In this document: positions 47,321-55,917 of the stretch, piece after piece | Layout of the letters: every line of letters starts with the position of its first letter | How positions within the stretch are numbered: position 1 is the first letter of the stretch | Assembly (NCBI RefSeq): GCF_000340215.1 | Contig: NW_006921545.1 | Coordinates: 239,020 to 303,019, forward strand | From: Pseudocercospora fijiensis CIRAD86 | Lineage: Eukaryota; Ascomycota; Dothideomycetes; Mycosphaerellales; Mycosphaerellaceae | DNA: 64,000 nt | Reading direction: 5' to 3' | Position numbers and translations under genes: made by a program | Notes under the pieces: model-generated | Databases searched by the model: none | The model's input: the letters and a program-made list of their open reading frames with translations, nothing else | Told to the model about the DNA's origin: nothing

Positions 47321-47517
47321 TATAAGAAGGGTATATTAGTAGGTAGATAGGGTAGTAGTAGATATAGGTAGTATTCGATAGAGAACTAGGAGAAGAGGGA
47401 GGAAAGCGGGCAAGTTAGCCTCCTACTAAGCGCTAAGCCCTACCTAAGGTATTAAGACCCTAGCTTTACTCGAGCCTAGTTACATACCAATTACGTATAA
47501 CCTCTTTAGTCCTAACA
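47321..47517 (-). repeat. 5' LTR of Gypsy-C
   Basis: 197 bp, partner of 34485-34681. It still ends in TCCTAACA, the unaltered terminal CA that has become TA in the other copy. Confidence 0.92.
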
Positions 47518-48405
47518 AAGTAGCTATAACGAAAGCTATAGGTACCTCCTATACTAAGTTATATAAATATTATAGTACTACCTTTTAGTCGTTTAGGGAT
47601 ATCTATAGCGTTACGTACTTCCTTACCCTAGTAGAAAAGGATATATATTAGTAGAGGCCGGAATAGAAGGGGGACGAGGAATAGCCTAAGTATTACTAGA
47701 CTATTCTAGAAAAGATGTTCTATAAGCGTCGGGAAGAAGCTAGTCTAAATACAGCTCGTATAAAGAAAAAGAAGGCTAAGAAGGCTCCGATATTATACCT
47801 ATTTTATAGGTAGGAAGTAGAAGTATAAGAGGAAGTAACTACTAAAGTAAATAAGAAAGCGTTCGAACTCTATTAGCGTATAAGTAAGTACTAAACCCGT
47901 AGGCTCGGAAAGAAGGCTAATAATCTCTAGATCTTACCGGTCTTCTAGACGAATTCGAAGACGATATTCTCGCGATATAGTAGCGGTTAAAGCCTAAGTT
48001 TTTAACAATAGCGTCGGTCGCTCGGAACGTCCTCGCTATACTAAGCGTAGGTATAGGCTATAAGAGGTCTTTTAGTATCGCTTATTACTAGGGTCGCTTT
48101 AATCGAATATACTCGCCTACTACCTTCGAATCTATTATAGTATTCCGATACTATCTCCTCTACTAGAGTTGTTAAGGTAGGATACTAAAGATTATACTAA
48201 AGGACTTAATTAAGGAATTAGAAAACCTTAAGATTAAAGAAATCTAGCAACGCGAAGAGAATACGAAATTTAGTCTAAGCGAAACCTTTATTAGCGATAA
48301 CGAAGAGAAGGAGGGGGGAGGTAGAAGGCGATACGGGATCGAAAAGCGGAAGCGTATATAGGCTTAGAGTAGCTTTAAGGAGACGAAGCGTTTACGTAGA
48401 AGATA
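47518..48405 (+). pseudogene. hAT-1 transposase, C-terminal part with dimerisation domain
   Basis: This is the continuation of the transposase after Gypsy-C. The frame starts with LYKYYSTTFWSF-like residues at about 47560-47600, the 'KYY' region of hAT proteins. The C-terminal dimerisation domain is at about 47998-48165: LTIASVARNVLAILSVGIGY, then KRSFSIAYYQGRFNRI, matching the family pattern of A..vL.I..s.a..ER.FS. The acidic and basic tail ends near 48405 (SDNEEKEGGGRRRYGIEKRK). Gln and Trp positions carry TAG/TAA. Confidence 0.8.
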
Positions 48406-48409
48406 ATCT

Positions 48410-48560
48410 AGCCGGCGTATATAGCCGGCGTATATAGCCGGCGTATATCCCTAATATATTTCGAATTCCTAAATATTTAATAGACTAGTTACTATAGTAG
48501 CGAAGCGCTTACGTAGAAGGTAATATAGCCGGCGTATATAGCTAGTATATATCCCTAATA
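48410..48560. repeat. GCCGGCGTATATA repeats
   Basis: Three head-to-tail copies of a 13-bp unit AGCCGGCGTATAT at about 48411-48448. A second cluster lies at about 48528-48552, embedded in a longer direct repeat (TAGAAG, then CCCTAATATATTTCGAATTC) present at about 48390-48480 and 48510-48575. Repeats built on CCGGC occur throughout hAT-1 and may be transposase contact sites; that is inference. Confidence 0.6.
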
Positions 48561-48684
48561 TATTTCGAATTCCTAAATAGACTAGTTACTATAGTAGCCT
48601 ATCCCGCTTACCTACTAACTATTTCTAATTCTCTATTCGCTCTTCCTCTCCTTCTTCCCTTTCCCTATATTCTTAAAGACAAAT

Positions 48685-49460
48685 ATACTTTAAGGATTCG
48701 GCTCTTCGGGCCTTACTAAGTCGGCCGCCTCCCCTTCCTTTAGCGACTATCCTAAGTACGAATCTAACGAGGACCTACTAAGACGGTTTAATAGAAGACT
48801 ATTTAATCTAGAAGGTAAGAAGTATAAATGTTTCTTTACGATTATAGGCTTATTTTTTTTCTAGGTCTTACCGATATATCTTTATCGCCCGAACGCGTAT
48901 AAGGATATCTTTAGAACTTAGATAAGGGTAAGGGTAAAGTAAGCTAAGTATAGGAAGACCGTAACGAGAATAAGATATCGGAAGAGGAAGACTATTCGTA
49001 GTATATATAAAAGAAGGGAGTTCTTCGGAAAATAGTACTTAAAAGCAAGTAGGCTAAAGCGGCTAAAAAGAGTAGGCGGACGAAGACTATTATAAAGAAA
49101 AGTTATTCTTCTATTAAAAAAAAGGGTAAACCGTAGGTCTCGACGATAGAAAAGCGGCGCTTTAAACTAGGTACTATTATCCTTCGCTAGATCCGGCTAT
49201 TCTAAGATAAAAGAGGGACCGAGCTTTTAATCCCTAAGACTCCCTTCTAGCGACTCGTCTAAGAAATTATATTAGATTTTTAGTCTAGTATACGATTTAC
49301 GGCTAAGGCGATTAGTACTCTTTAGGAAGCTACGGAGGCACTTCTTATAACCGAGTCTAAGCTTTTAAACCTCCTTACTATCTATACGAACCGGGTTACT
49401 CTTTAATATAAAGATATTTAGCTTCTAGCCGAAATTCGGCGTCGGTTTATAGCGGATTAA
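48685..49460 (+). pseudogene. H3L-1: histone H3-fold gene carried by hAT-1
   Basis: Histone H3 forms tetramers with H4 at the centre of the nucleosome. After a probable 50-nt intron (48815-48864, GTAAGA to TTCTAG) one frame runs to 49460 with only RIP-type stops. A basic tail (SKQAKAAKKSRRTKTIIKKS at about 49046-49108) leads to the fold at 49170-49457: LGTIILR and IRLF (alpha-N), GTELLIPKTPF, RLV and EI (alpha-1), IRFTAKAISTL and EATEALL (alpha-2), LNLLTIYTNRVTL and YKDI (loop and alpha-3), EIRRRF (end). These follow canonical H3 motifs in order and spacing. The tail of about 150 residues is far longer than H3's and recalls CENP-A. The likely start at 48685 reads ATA, from ATG. Confidence 0.82.
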
Positions 49461-50900
49461 TTGGAATTTGTATTTAGTCGTTAGATTAACCTAGGAGGAG
49501 GCCTATTTTCGTATCCTTTTACCGGCTATAGGTACCGGCTATATTTCTAATTTTATCTCCGCGCCGTACCTAAATCTAAGGTATAAAGTAGAAACCTAGC
49601 GCCCTATATTTACTCGGCTATTATAGAGACGAGCTATATTTCTACTAGTTTCTTTATATATCGCAACCTAGCGGGTAGTAAGCCGAAGAGCGATAGAACG
49701 TTTATAATACGTCTCTTTTAAGACCTAAAATATAAAGGTCCTAAGGAGCCCTAGTATCCTAACTATAAGGAGATTCTTTAGTATTAGTACTTTAATCCTC
49801 TATACTACGAGGTAGATACTAAGCCTAAGAGAGAGAAACTTTAAGGAGAGATTCTCTGTAATACGTAGCGCTATTATATAGCGATATATACGTACTAAGT
49901 CCGGTAACTCGAAGAAGAATTAAGATAGCGACCGAGGAGGAGATCGATAGTATATTAGTAGAGTCGAGGTCTTATAAGCGAAGCACGAGATAATATAGGC
50001 TCTTAGTCGTTTAGAGTAACGTACTATATAAATCACTAGGCGTACTACTCTTATTTACTTACGACCTATATCCTAGGATACACTTCTCGTACTTTTTATA
50101 TACTTTTCTAATACCTTACCTATAAGCGCTCCGCGATAACTGAGTAAATATAAGCTATAGAATTTCCGCTCGGTACCTTAGCCTTAGAGATACGGCGGAG
50201 TTGTATCTAGAGCTTTCTAACCTCCTTACTATCTATACGAATCGGGTTACTCTTTAATATAAAGATATATAGCTTCTAGCTAAAACTCGGCGGCGGTTTA
50301 TAGCGGATTTATTAGAATCTGTATTTAGTCGTTAGATTAACCTAGGAGGAGGCCTATTTTCGCATTCTTTTACCGGCTATAGGTGCCGGCTATACTTCTA
50401 ATTCTATCTCCGCGCCGTACCTAAATCTAAGGTACGAAGTAAAAACCTAGCGCCTTATATTTATCCGGATTTCGTAGAGCGTTTATAAGTAAGATATAAA
50501 GGGTTACGGCTTCCTTCGTATAAGCTACTACGATAAGCGTAGTAAATGTAAGTCCTAGCAACGACTATAATAGACGGTCGTACCTTATAGACGGTCGTAC
50601 CTTATAGGCAATCCTACTACTCTACCTCCGCGGCTAGGTAAGGTTAAGTATACGCGCGAAGTACGAGATAATACAGGCTCTTAGTCGTTTAGAGTAACGT
50701 ACTATATAAATAACTAGGCGTACTACTCTTGCTTACCTACGACTTACATCTCAGGATGCTATTCTCGTACTTTTTCTATATACCTTTTTTATACCTTACC
50801 TATAAGCGCTCCGTAATAACCGAGTAAATATAAGATACTAGGTTTCTACTCGATACCTTAGCCTTAGAGATAGGGCGGAGTTGAATTTAGAGGTATAGCC
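49366..50900 (+). repeat. Tandem duplication with partial H3-like copies
   Basis: Segment A at about 49366-49617 (3' half of H3L-1 and beyond) is repeated at about 50217-50468. Segment B at about 49979-50216 is repeated at about 50656-50895. The order is A, B, A', B'. Differences are mostly transitions. The junction of B and A' creates a second H3-like reading (ARYLSLRDTAELYLE, then LSNLLTIYTNRVTL), and B' repeats its upstream part (STRYLSLRDRAELNLE) but then diverges. Confidence 0.75.
50105..50360 (+). pseudogene. H3L-2: partial or diverged H3-like copy
   Basis: The frame reads LIPYL, stop, ALRDN, stop, VNISYRISARYLSLRDTAEL, YLELSNLLTIYTNRVTL, stop, YKDI and RRRF. The C-terminal half is clearly homologous to H3L-1. 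The N-terminal half shows only the general H3 alpha-2 pattern (R..A...L.L...AE.YL), so it may be a fast-evolving H3 or an unrelated segment fused by duplication. There is no tail or start. Confidence 0.5.
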
Positions 50901-51269
50901 GCTACTCGTAGGCGGTATATAGAGACGGAAGCAAGCCTCTTTCTATAAAACAGCTACTTTATTTAGTATAGCCTAGACTATTTTCTACCGGCTATAGATA
51001 CCGGCTATATTTTTAACGTTACCGTACCTACCCTTTTTAGCCGTACCTACCTTCTTTGTTTACTCTAACGTTACTATAAGGTAGGCTTACGCGACGCTTA
51101 CTCTATTGCCTAGCGATACCGTAATACTACCTCTCTTGCTATATATAACCTTTGTATCGGTACCTATATCTCTACGCTCTATATCTACTACCTCCGTAAT
51201 ACCCTCGGTCCGCGCGCGCCTTCGTATACCTTCGTAACGTACTTCTTTATTAATTCGACGACTTTTATA

Positions 51270-51913
51270 ATGCCGAGTCTACTCGAGTAAGTTACGACGT
51301 CTCGTAAGAAAAGACCTACTACTACTACGGGTCGTAATAAGACCGGTACTACTAGAAAGAGTATAGTATATTAACGTAAGAAGGCTACTATCGCTACCGC
51401 TCGTAGTAGAAAGCGTATTACGGGTAAGACTCCGCGTAAGACGACGACTAGCGCTTCTACTACTAGTAGCAATAATCGTCGCGGCCGTCGATAGCGCCGA
51501 GGAAGTAAGTTTTTTTTCTATAGCCGGTAGCGTAGCCGGTAGCGTAGCCGGTAGCGTAGCCGGTATCTTTACTCCTGTTTACTAATCCCTTTTTAGCCGT
51601 AGCCCTTCGTAAGATTCGGAATTATTAGAAGTACGGTAGACTCCTTATAGCTAAAGCTCCTTTTAGACGACTTATTCGCGAAATTACTTAAGGCGAGATA
51701 CGGGACTACCGCTTTTAATAGTCCGTACTAGAAGCCCTTTAGGAGGCTAAAGAAGCCTACCTAGTTTGTATCTTCGAATATATATTTCTCTTCTACCTCT
51801 TTTCGAACTATACTAATACTATTTTAGCGGTTAACCTTATAGCTATCTACGCGAAGCGTATTACGATTAGAGATAAGTATTTTAAAGCCCTCGATTAGAT
51901 TCTTAAAGGCTAG
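51270..51913 (+). pseudogene. H3L-3: second histone H3-fold gene, two introns
   Basis: ATG at 51270 opens a basic tail (MPSLLE, then SRKKRPTTTTGRNKTG and KRITGKTPRKTTTSAS; the last resembles the H3 tail motif TGGKAPRK). Intron 1 spans 51505-51596 (GTAAGT to TTTTTAG, branch ACTAAT). Splicing there restores GTVALRKIRNY, matching H3 GTVALREIRRY. The fold continues with LLIAKAPFRRLIREI, RDYRF, SVLEAL, EAKEAYLVCIFE, then intron 2 (51780-51827), whose GT start has become AT, then VNLIAIYAKRITIRDKY and ILKG. Loop 1 has the length of canonical H3, not the longer loop of CENP-A. Stops are TAG/TAA at Gln positions. The stop codon is uncertain. Confidence 0.85.
51525..51570 (+). repeat. 12-bp repeats inside intron 1 of H3L-3
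   Basis: Four copies of a 12-bp unit, AGCCGGTAGCGT, inside the intron. The reverse complement of the unit forms the array at 52140-52235 on the other side of the gene. Confidence 0.85.
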
Positions 51914-52139
51914 AATATCTATATTCGAGTTAGTAGTAGGTAGGATAGATAATCTAGTAGGAAGGATATTCTTAATATTATCTATAAGCGTTTCTGTATA
52001 CGATATAAGCCGCTATTATACGGCGCTATATACCGCGCTCTAAATGATCTCTAGGTATATATATATAGTATAGTATGCTTTATTAGCCGTACGGAATAGA
52101 AGTCTTCGAAAATCCCGTTAGAACTTAGTACTAAGGAGT

Positions 52140-52235
52140 AAAAAGGCCGGCTACGCTACCGGCTACGCTACCGGCTACGCTACCGGCTACGCTACCGGCT
52201 ACGCTACCGGTTACGCTACTAGCTACGCTACTAGG
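52140..52235 (+). repeat. 12-bp tandem array downstream of H3L-3
   Basis: About eight copies of GGCTACGCTACC-type units, with the last ones altered (GCTACTAGCTACGCTACTAG). Inverted relative to the intronic array at 51525-51570, so the two could pair. Confidence 0.85.
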
Positions 52236-52280
52236 TCTTATAAAGGACTAAAAGAAGATAGACATTCTCGTTAAATTGTA

Positions 52281-52817
52281 TTAGTTTAGATTTTTATAAA
52301 AAGAAAATAGGGAAAAAGGAGGAAGGTTAAAGAACCTAATACTTATAGCTATAGGCAATATTACTATTTTCTAGGCTATATTATATACCTGCCTTCGCAA
52401 CTCTACCTAATACTCCCTCTAAATATCCTTATACTCTACCTACTAGAAATTTAACTAGGTACCTAGACCTATAGCTACTTCTATATCTTTTACTATCTTC
52501 TATAGGTTAAAGGACTCCTCTATAGTAGCCTCTACCTCCTTATATAATACGAAGTTACTACCTACGCTACCCTTTATATCTACTAAATAACTAAGAGCTC
52601 TAAGGAACGAATTAGTATTCGGCCTTAGTATAGCGAGTAACTAGTAGAACGTAGTATAGAGCTGCTTTATAGCTATTTTATATACTATACCTATACCGAG
52701 GGAGGAGCTATCCTAGTACTTAATATTAGAGAAGAGTTTAGTAGGAAAGTATTAGAACTTCTTAAGGAGGGCTTCTAGGGAAATCGATAAGTTCTACCTA
52801 GATCTAGATAAGGACAT
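52281..52817 (-). pseudogene. Minus-strand cargo ORF of hAT-1, unknown function
   Basis: Starting at an intact ATG (complement of 52815-52817), the frame runs 178 codons with about a dozen TAG/TAA stops, all of the RIP type. Readable stretches: MSLSRSR, NLSISLEALLKKF, FPTKLFSNIKY, SSSLGIGIVYKIAIKQLYTT, PNTNSFLRALSYLVDIKG, NFVLYKEVEATIEESFNL and KIVKDIEVAIGLGT. It looks helical and soluble. I do not recognise a family. It is convergent with H3L-3 and lies about 370 bp from the right end of hAT-1. Confidence 0.5.
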
Positions 52818-53099
52818 TCTACTATGTAGTTAGGGAATTGAATAGCGAGCGAAAGGATAAAATTTATACCTAATACGTATAGTTTCTAAACTAAACTATA
52901 ATAGCTTATATATATATATATATATATACTTTTAATTAGTTAGTGCCCCTAGCTAATTGTATATAGATTTAGGGTTATATAACTACCTTCCTATAACTAA
53001 AAAATGCCGGCTACGCTGCTAGCTACACTCTCGTATCTTATAAAGGCCTTACTTAAAGCTACGTATACATTCCTATACTTCTTAAAAACCGATAAATTC

Positions 53100-53209
53100 T
53101 ATAGTTCGAACTAGCTATACCTATAGTTGCTTAGCAAACTAACCTAAACTAAACTAGAATTTCAGCTTAGTAAACTAAACTAAACTAATCCGAACTACTA
53201 CGGGGTCTA
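53100..53209 (-). repeat. Right terminal inverted repeat region of hAT-1
   Basis: Read inward it begins TAGACCCCGTAGTAGTTCGG, then ATTAGTTTAGTTTAGTTTAC and AAGCTGAAATTCTAG. The latter part matches the left end of the 402-bp element at 30893, confirming the family link. Confidence 0.85.
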
Positions 53210-53217
53210 CCGCTAGG

Positions 53218-55722
53218 CGACTTACTAGGCCGGATCTATCCCTTCTTTAAGGCGTTATCGATATATTCTAGTAGGATTCTTAATTCTTCTTAATAATAGT
53301 TATAGATCGGTGTCTACGGAGGCGACTTGCCCTCTTCGAGCTCGATAGTATAGTCGTACTTAGTATACTAGGGTAGGATACCGGCTAGATCTACGTTAAA
53401 AACGTCCTCTTACTTATAGTACTATAGAGGCACTCTATCGGTATATATTACCGTAGTAACGAGATCGGTATAGGCTTATTTAGGAAGCTAATATAGTTCC
53501 GGTATACTTTCGTAAACATTTCGGAGTCGATCCTATACCGTAACCGTAGCTAGCTACTACTAATAAGGTGTCCTCTTATCTAGAATAATACTTATCGGAT
53601 TACGATTACTACCTCCTTACCTATTCGATATTGCGATAGCGTCTTCGAGGGCAAAGGATCCTATAGGTTTAGCTACGGCGGCGATATCCTTATAAAGAGG
53701 TACCGGAGCGGGCTGAAAACTATCGAGATCTAGTATTTCCGTATATATAGTATATATACTATTTTCTAGAGAGAGATAGCTACTGCCGTTAATAATAGAC
53801 GCGAGTACGGCGGATGCCGTAGATCTAGCTTCGCTATTCCTATCCTTTAGATCCTATATAAAGCGTACTTTACGAAAGTTAATTAGAGGTAATATAGCTA
53901 AGAGCTAGTCCTATCTAAGGACTATATAATAGCCCTAGAAGGCCGCTACCTAGAAGATTTAATTAACCTTTCTTAGCTCAGATTCGCTATCTTTAACGGT
54001 AATAGCGATCCGGTAAGCTTTGAAAAGCGTTATCTTATTATCGTCGAGGAAACGAGCGTTTAGAGCTAGCAGGTAAGAGATTAGAGATCCAATACTCGAG
54101 AATAGTAGACGGAGATAAGATTTAGCTACGCTCCGTAGTCGATTAGGGCCCGGAGCGGCCTCGAAGAGCCGTCGATACTAACCTCTACGTAAATATATCC
54201 CTCTCGTCCTTTTGTTTTTAGCCCTAGCTATAGGTTAGATAGATTAGTAAGGAGAATATCGTTTAGGCTATTACCTTCCGTAGCTAGGGCGGCTATTTTT
54301 CCGAACTCTTCTTATCGGAAATAGAGACTTCTTTCTCCCGCTTCTAGTACTTATAGCTACTCTAACTAGAGGCTTCGGGCGGCTTCTTATCCTTCGACTA
54401 ACGGTTCTTCCGGACCTTACAATCGCTTCGAAGCTCTTTCGACGCCTTATTAGTATCGTTTCGGCTATAATTCTTAGCCGTCGAGGGCTTCGTTATAGTA
54501 CTACTAGTCTAAGCTTTAATAAGATAGAGGCGATTAGCCTCCGCCTCGAGCTCGTCTAGGTTCTAGTATTAGGATAGGAAGTCCGACTCTACTATCTTAT
54601 TAGTAATATAGTCGAATAGCTTAGCGAAGTATAAGCTAATAGTTCCGGCATTAGAAGAATAATTAATATCGTAGAACGCGCGTAATCCGTCTTCTTAGAC
54701 TTTTATATATAGAAAGAACTCGCCGATAGATTAGCCTTACTAAAACGAGGCGTTATAGTACGCTTTCGCAAGCTCGCTACGCCTAGTAGATACTAGTTTA
54801 ATAGTTTCTTCGATAAGATCCCTTAGCTCTCTCTACGTTAGCGATTCGGTATCTATTCGGCGGCTAACCGTATTCGCTAGCGACTTCTCTTCGATACCTT
54901 AGATAGCCTAGCGGGTTCGGCGATCGCTATCTTATAGCGTATCTGCTATTCTCTACTAGTTGTTAATGTTTAAATACTAAATGTTATAGTCTTCCTAGCG
55001 CTTAGTCTTTAGAGTAGGAGGCTTTAAGCGTAGGAGGTCCTAGAGGGGATTATAGGCTTGTTTTAGTAGCACTTCGTCGCCTTCTCGGTCGTCTAACGAG
55101 GACGAGTTAGTACGCTTACGTTTCCCGTATCTTTGCTTAAAGATATAAACTAGGGCGTAGGACCTTTTAAGGTGTTTCTTAAGGTCCTCGTTACCGAGTA
55201 TAGTTATATCTAGAGCGTTAAGCCTATTAATCTCTTCCTTAAGCTTCGCTTTCTAATCGACTAGAGGAGCTAGCCCTAGGGCCGGTTCTCCTTAGATTGT
55301 CTTAGTTATAACTAGGGACGTTTAGGTACCGAAATCGGTACGTAGTACCGCCGGTACGTCCTTAGATTAGTCCTTTTCCGCGTCTTCTTCCTCTAAGGTC
55401 CTACTAGAGCGGCGTACCTCTAGATATAACCTAGTTAAGCTATACTAACTTATAGCGCAGATTGCCGGTCTTATGCAGTATTCCTAGCGCCGTAGTTTCG
55501 TTAGTAGGTATATTATTACCCGAGATCGTCTAGCTTATACTACGAGAGTATAAGCGCAAGGATATACTTAATAAGGATTAGGCGTTTCTCCTAGTTCTCT
55601 TATTCTACGGCATTCGCTAAGATTAGCTAAGGTTCAATAGAGTACCGTACTAACGACGGACCGGGCACTTAGGGCCTCGAGTCTATACTACTATTCCCTC
55701 GGAGGGATAGGAGGTATTATAC
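53218..55722 (-). pseudogene. Gypsy-A Gag, protease and start of RT
   Basis: From right to left on the minus strand: Gag with SELAKAYYNASF, GQSIGEFFLYIKVQEDGLRA and ISLYFAKLFDYITNKIV at about 54800-54580, typical of fungal Gypsy capsids; a protease-like stretch near 54200-53900; and the first part of RT ending KKG*IRPSKSPSG at about 53250-53210, directly at the hAT-1 insertion point. RIP-type stops throughout. Between 55400 and 55722 lie the leader and a possible primer-binding site beside the 5' LTR (GTATAATACCT on the minus strand). Confidence 0.8.
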
Positions 55723-55912
55723 TGTAAGAGGAGTAAATGAATAGGTATATAGATACGACGTAGTAGTTAGATTCCTCTATATAATAATACCTAAAGAACT
55801 CGAAAGGAAGGGAGTAAATAAAGAGTTTTTATAGTATACTAAGTCCTACGAGTCGGGTACGAGACGCTACCGAGAAGGTTACAAATTAGTTACGAATTAG
55901 GGTTCCCTAATA
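55723..55912 (-). repeat. 5' LTR of Gypsy-A
   Basis: 190 bp, starting TGTAAGAGG and ending CCCTAATA on the plus strand. It has the same length as 17778-17967, with mostly transition differences. ATAATACCT at 55784-55792 complements part of the adjoining primer-binding site. Confidence 0.9.
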
Positions 55913-55917
55913 ACGCG

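Larger units (their letters stand above)
34485..47517 (-). mobile_element. Gypsy-C: LTR chromovirus inside the hAT-1 transposase gene
   Basis: 197-bp LTRs at 34485-34681 and 47321-47517 differ at only four positions, all transitions. They are flanked by the TSD AAGTA at 34480-34484 and 47518-47522. Integrase, RT and chromodomain read on the minus strand. Gypsy-D interrupts it at 39590-45949. Its own length is about 6.7 kb. RIP damage is present but milder than in Gypsy-A and Gypsy-B. Confidence 0.93.
29900..53209 (+). mobile_element. hAT-1: large hAT transposon with histone H3-like cargo, inside Gypsy-A
   Basis: Ends are a 20-nt perfect terminal inverted repeat (TAGACCCCGTAGTAGTTCGG at 29900-29919, complement at 53190-53209), flanked by the 8-bp TSD CCGCTAGG at 29892-29899 and 53210-53217. 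Eight-base duplications are the hallmark of hAT. Excluding the 402-bp inner relative and Gypsy-C, its own sequence is about 9.9 kb, long for a hAT element. Plus-strand order: an ORF of unknown function (31.5-32.2 kb), transposase (split by Gypsy-C) and histone H3-like genes (48.7-51.9 kb); a minus-strand ORF lies at 52.3-52.8 kb. CCGGCTA-type motifs recur along it. Confidence 0.9.
17778..55912 (-). mobile_element. Gypsy-A: LTR chromovirus, outer layer of the nest
   Basis: Two 190-bp LTRs lie at 17778-17967 and 55723-55912, flanked by the 5-bp TSD ACGCG at 17773-17777 and 55913-55917. A polypurine tract (GGGGAGGGGGGATAC on the minus strand) adjoins the left LTR, so the element points leftwards. 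Its own sequence is about 8.1 kb: 17968-22745, 29477-29891 and 53218-55722. The rest is inserted DNA (Gypsy-B and hAT-1). The RT reading frame is continuous when both insertions and one copy of each duplication are removed, which proves the order of events. Heavily RIP-damaged. Confidence 0.9.

Noticed and set aside
48685..51913. That the histone-like readings are artefacts of ignoring stop codons
   Set aside because: Two separate genes give the H3 helices in the right order and spacing. All stops are at RIP-convertible codons, and splicing restores a motif split between exons. Chance would not give this twice.
51270..51913. Calling H3L-3 a CENP-A gene
   Set aside because: Loop 1 has the canonical H3 length and the tail contains an H3-like TGKTPRK motif. 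The divergence is too great to choose, so I leave it as an H3-fold variant.
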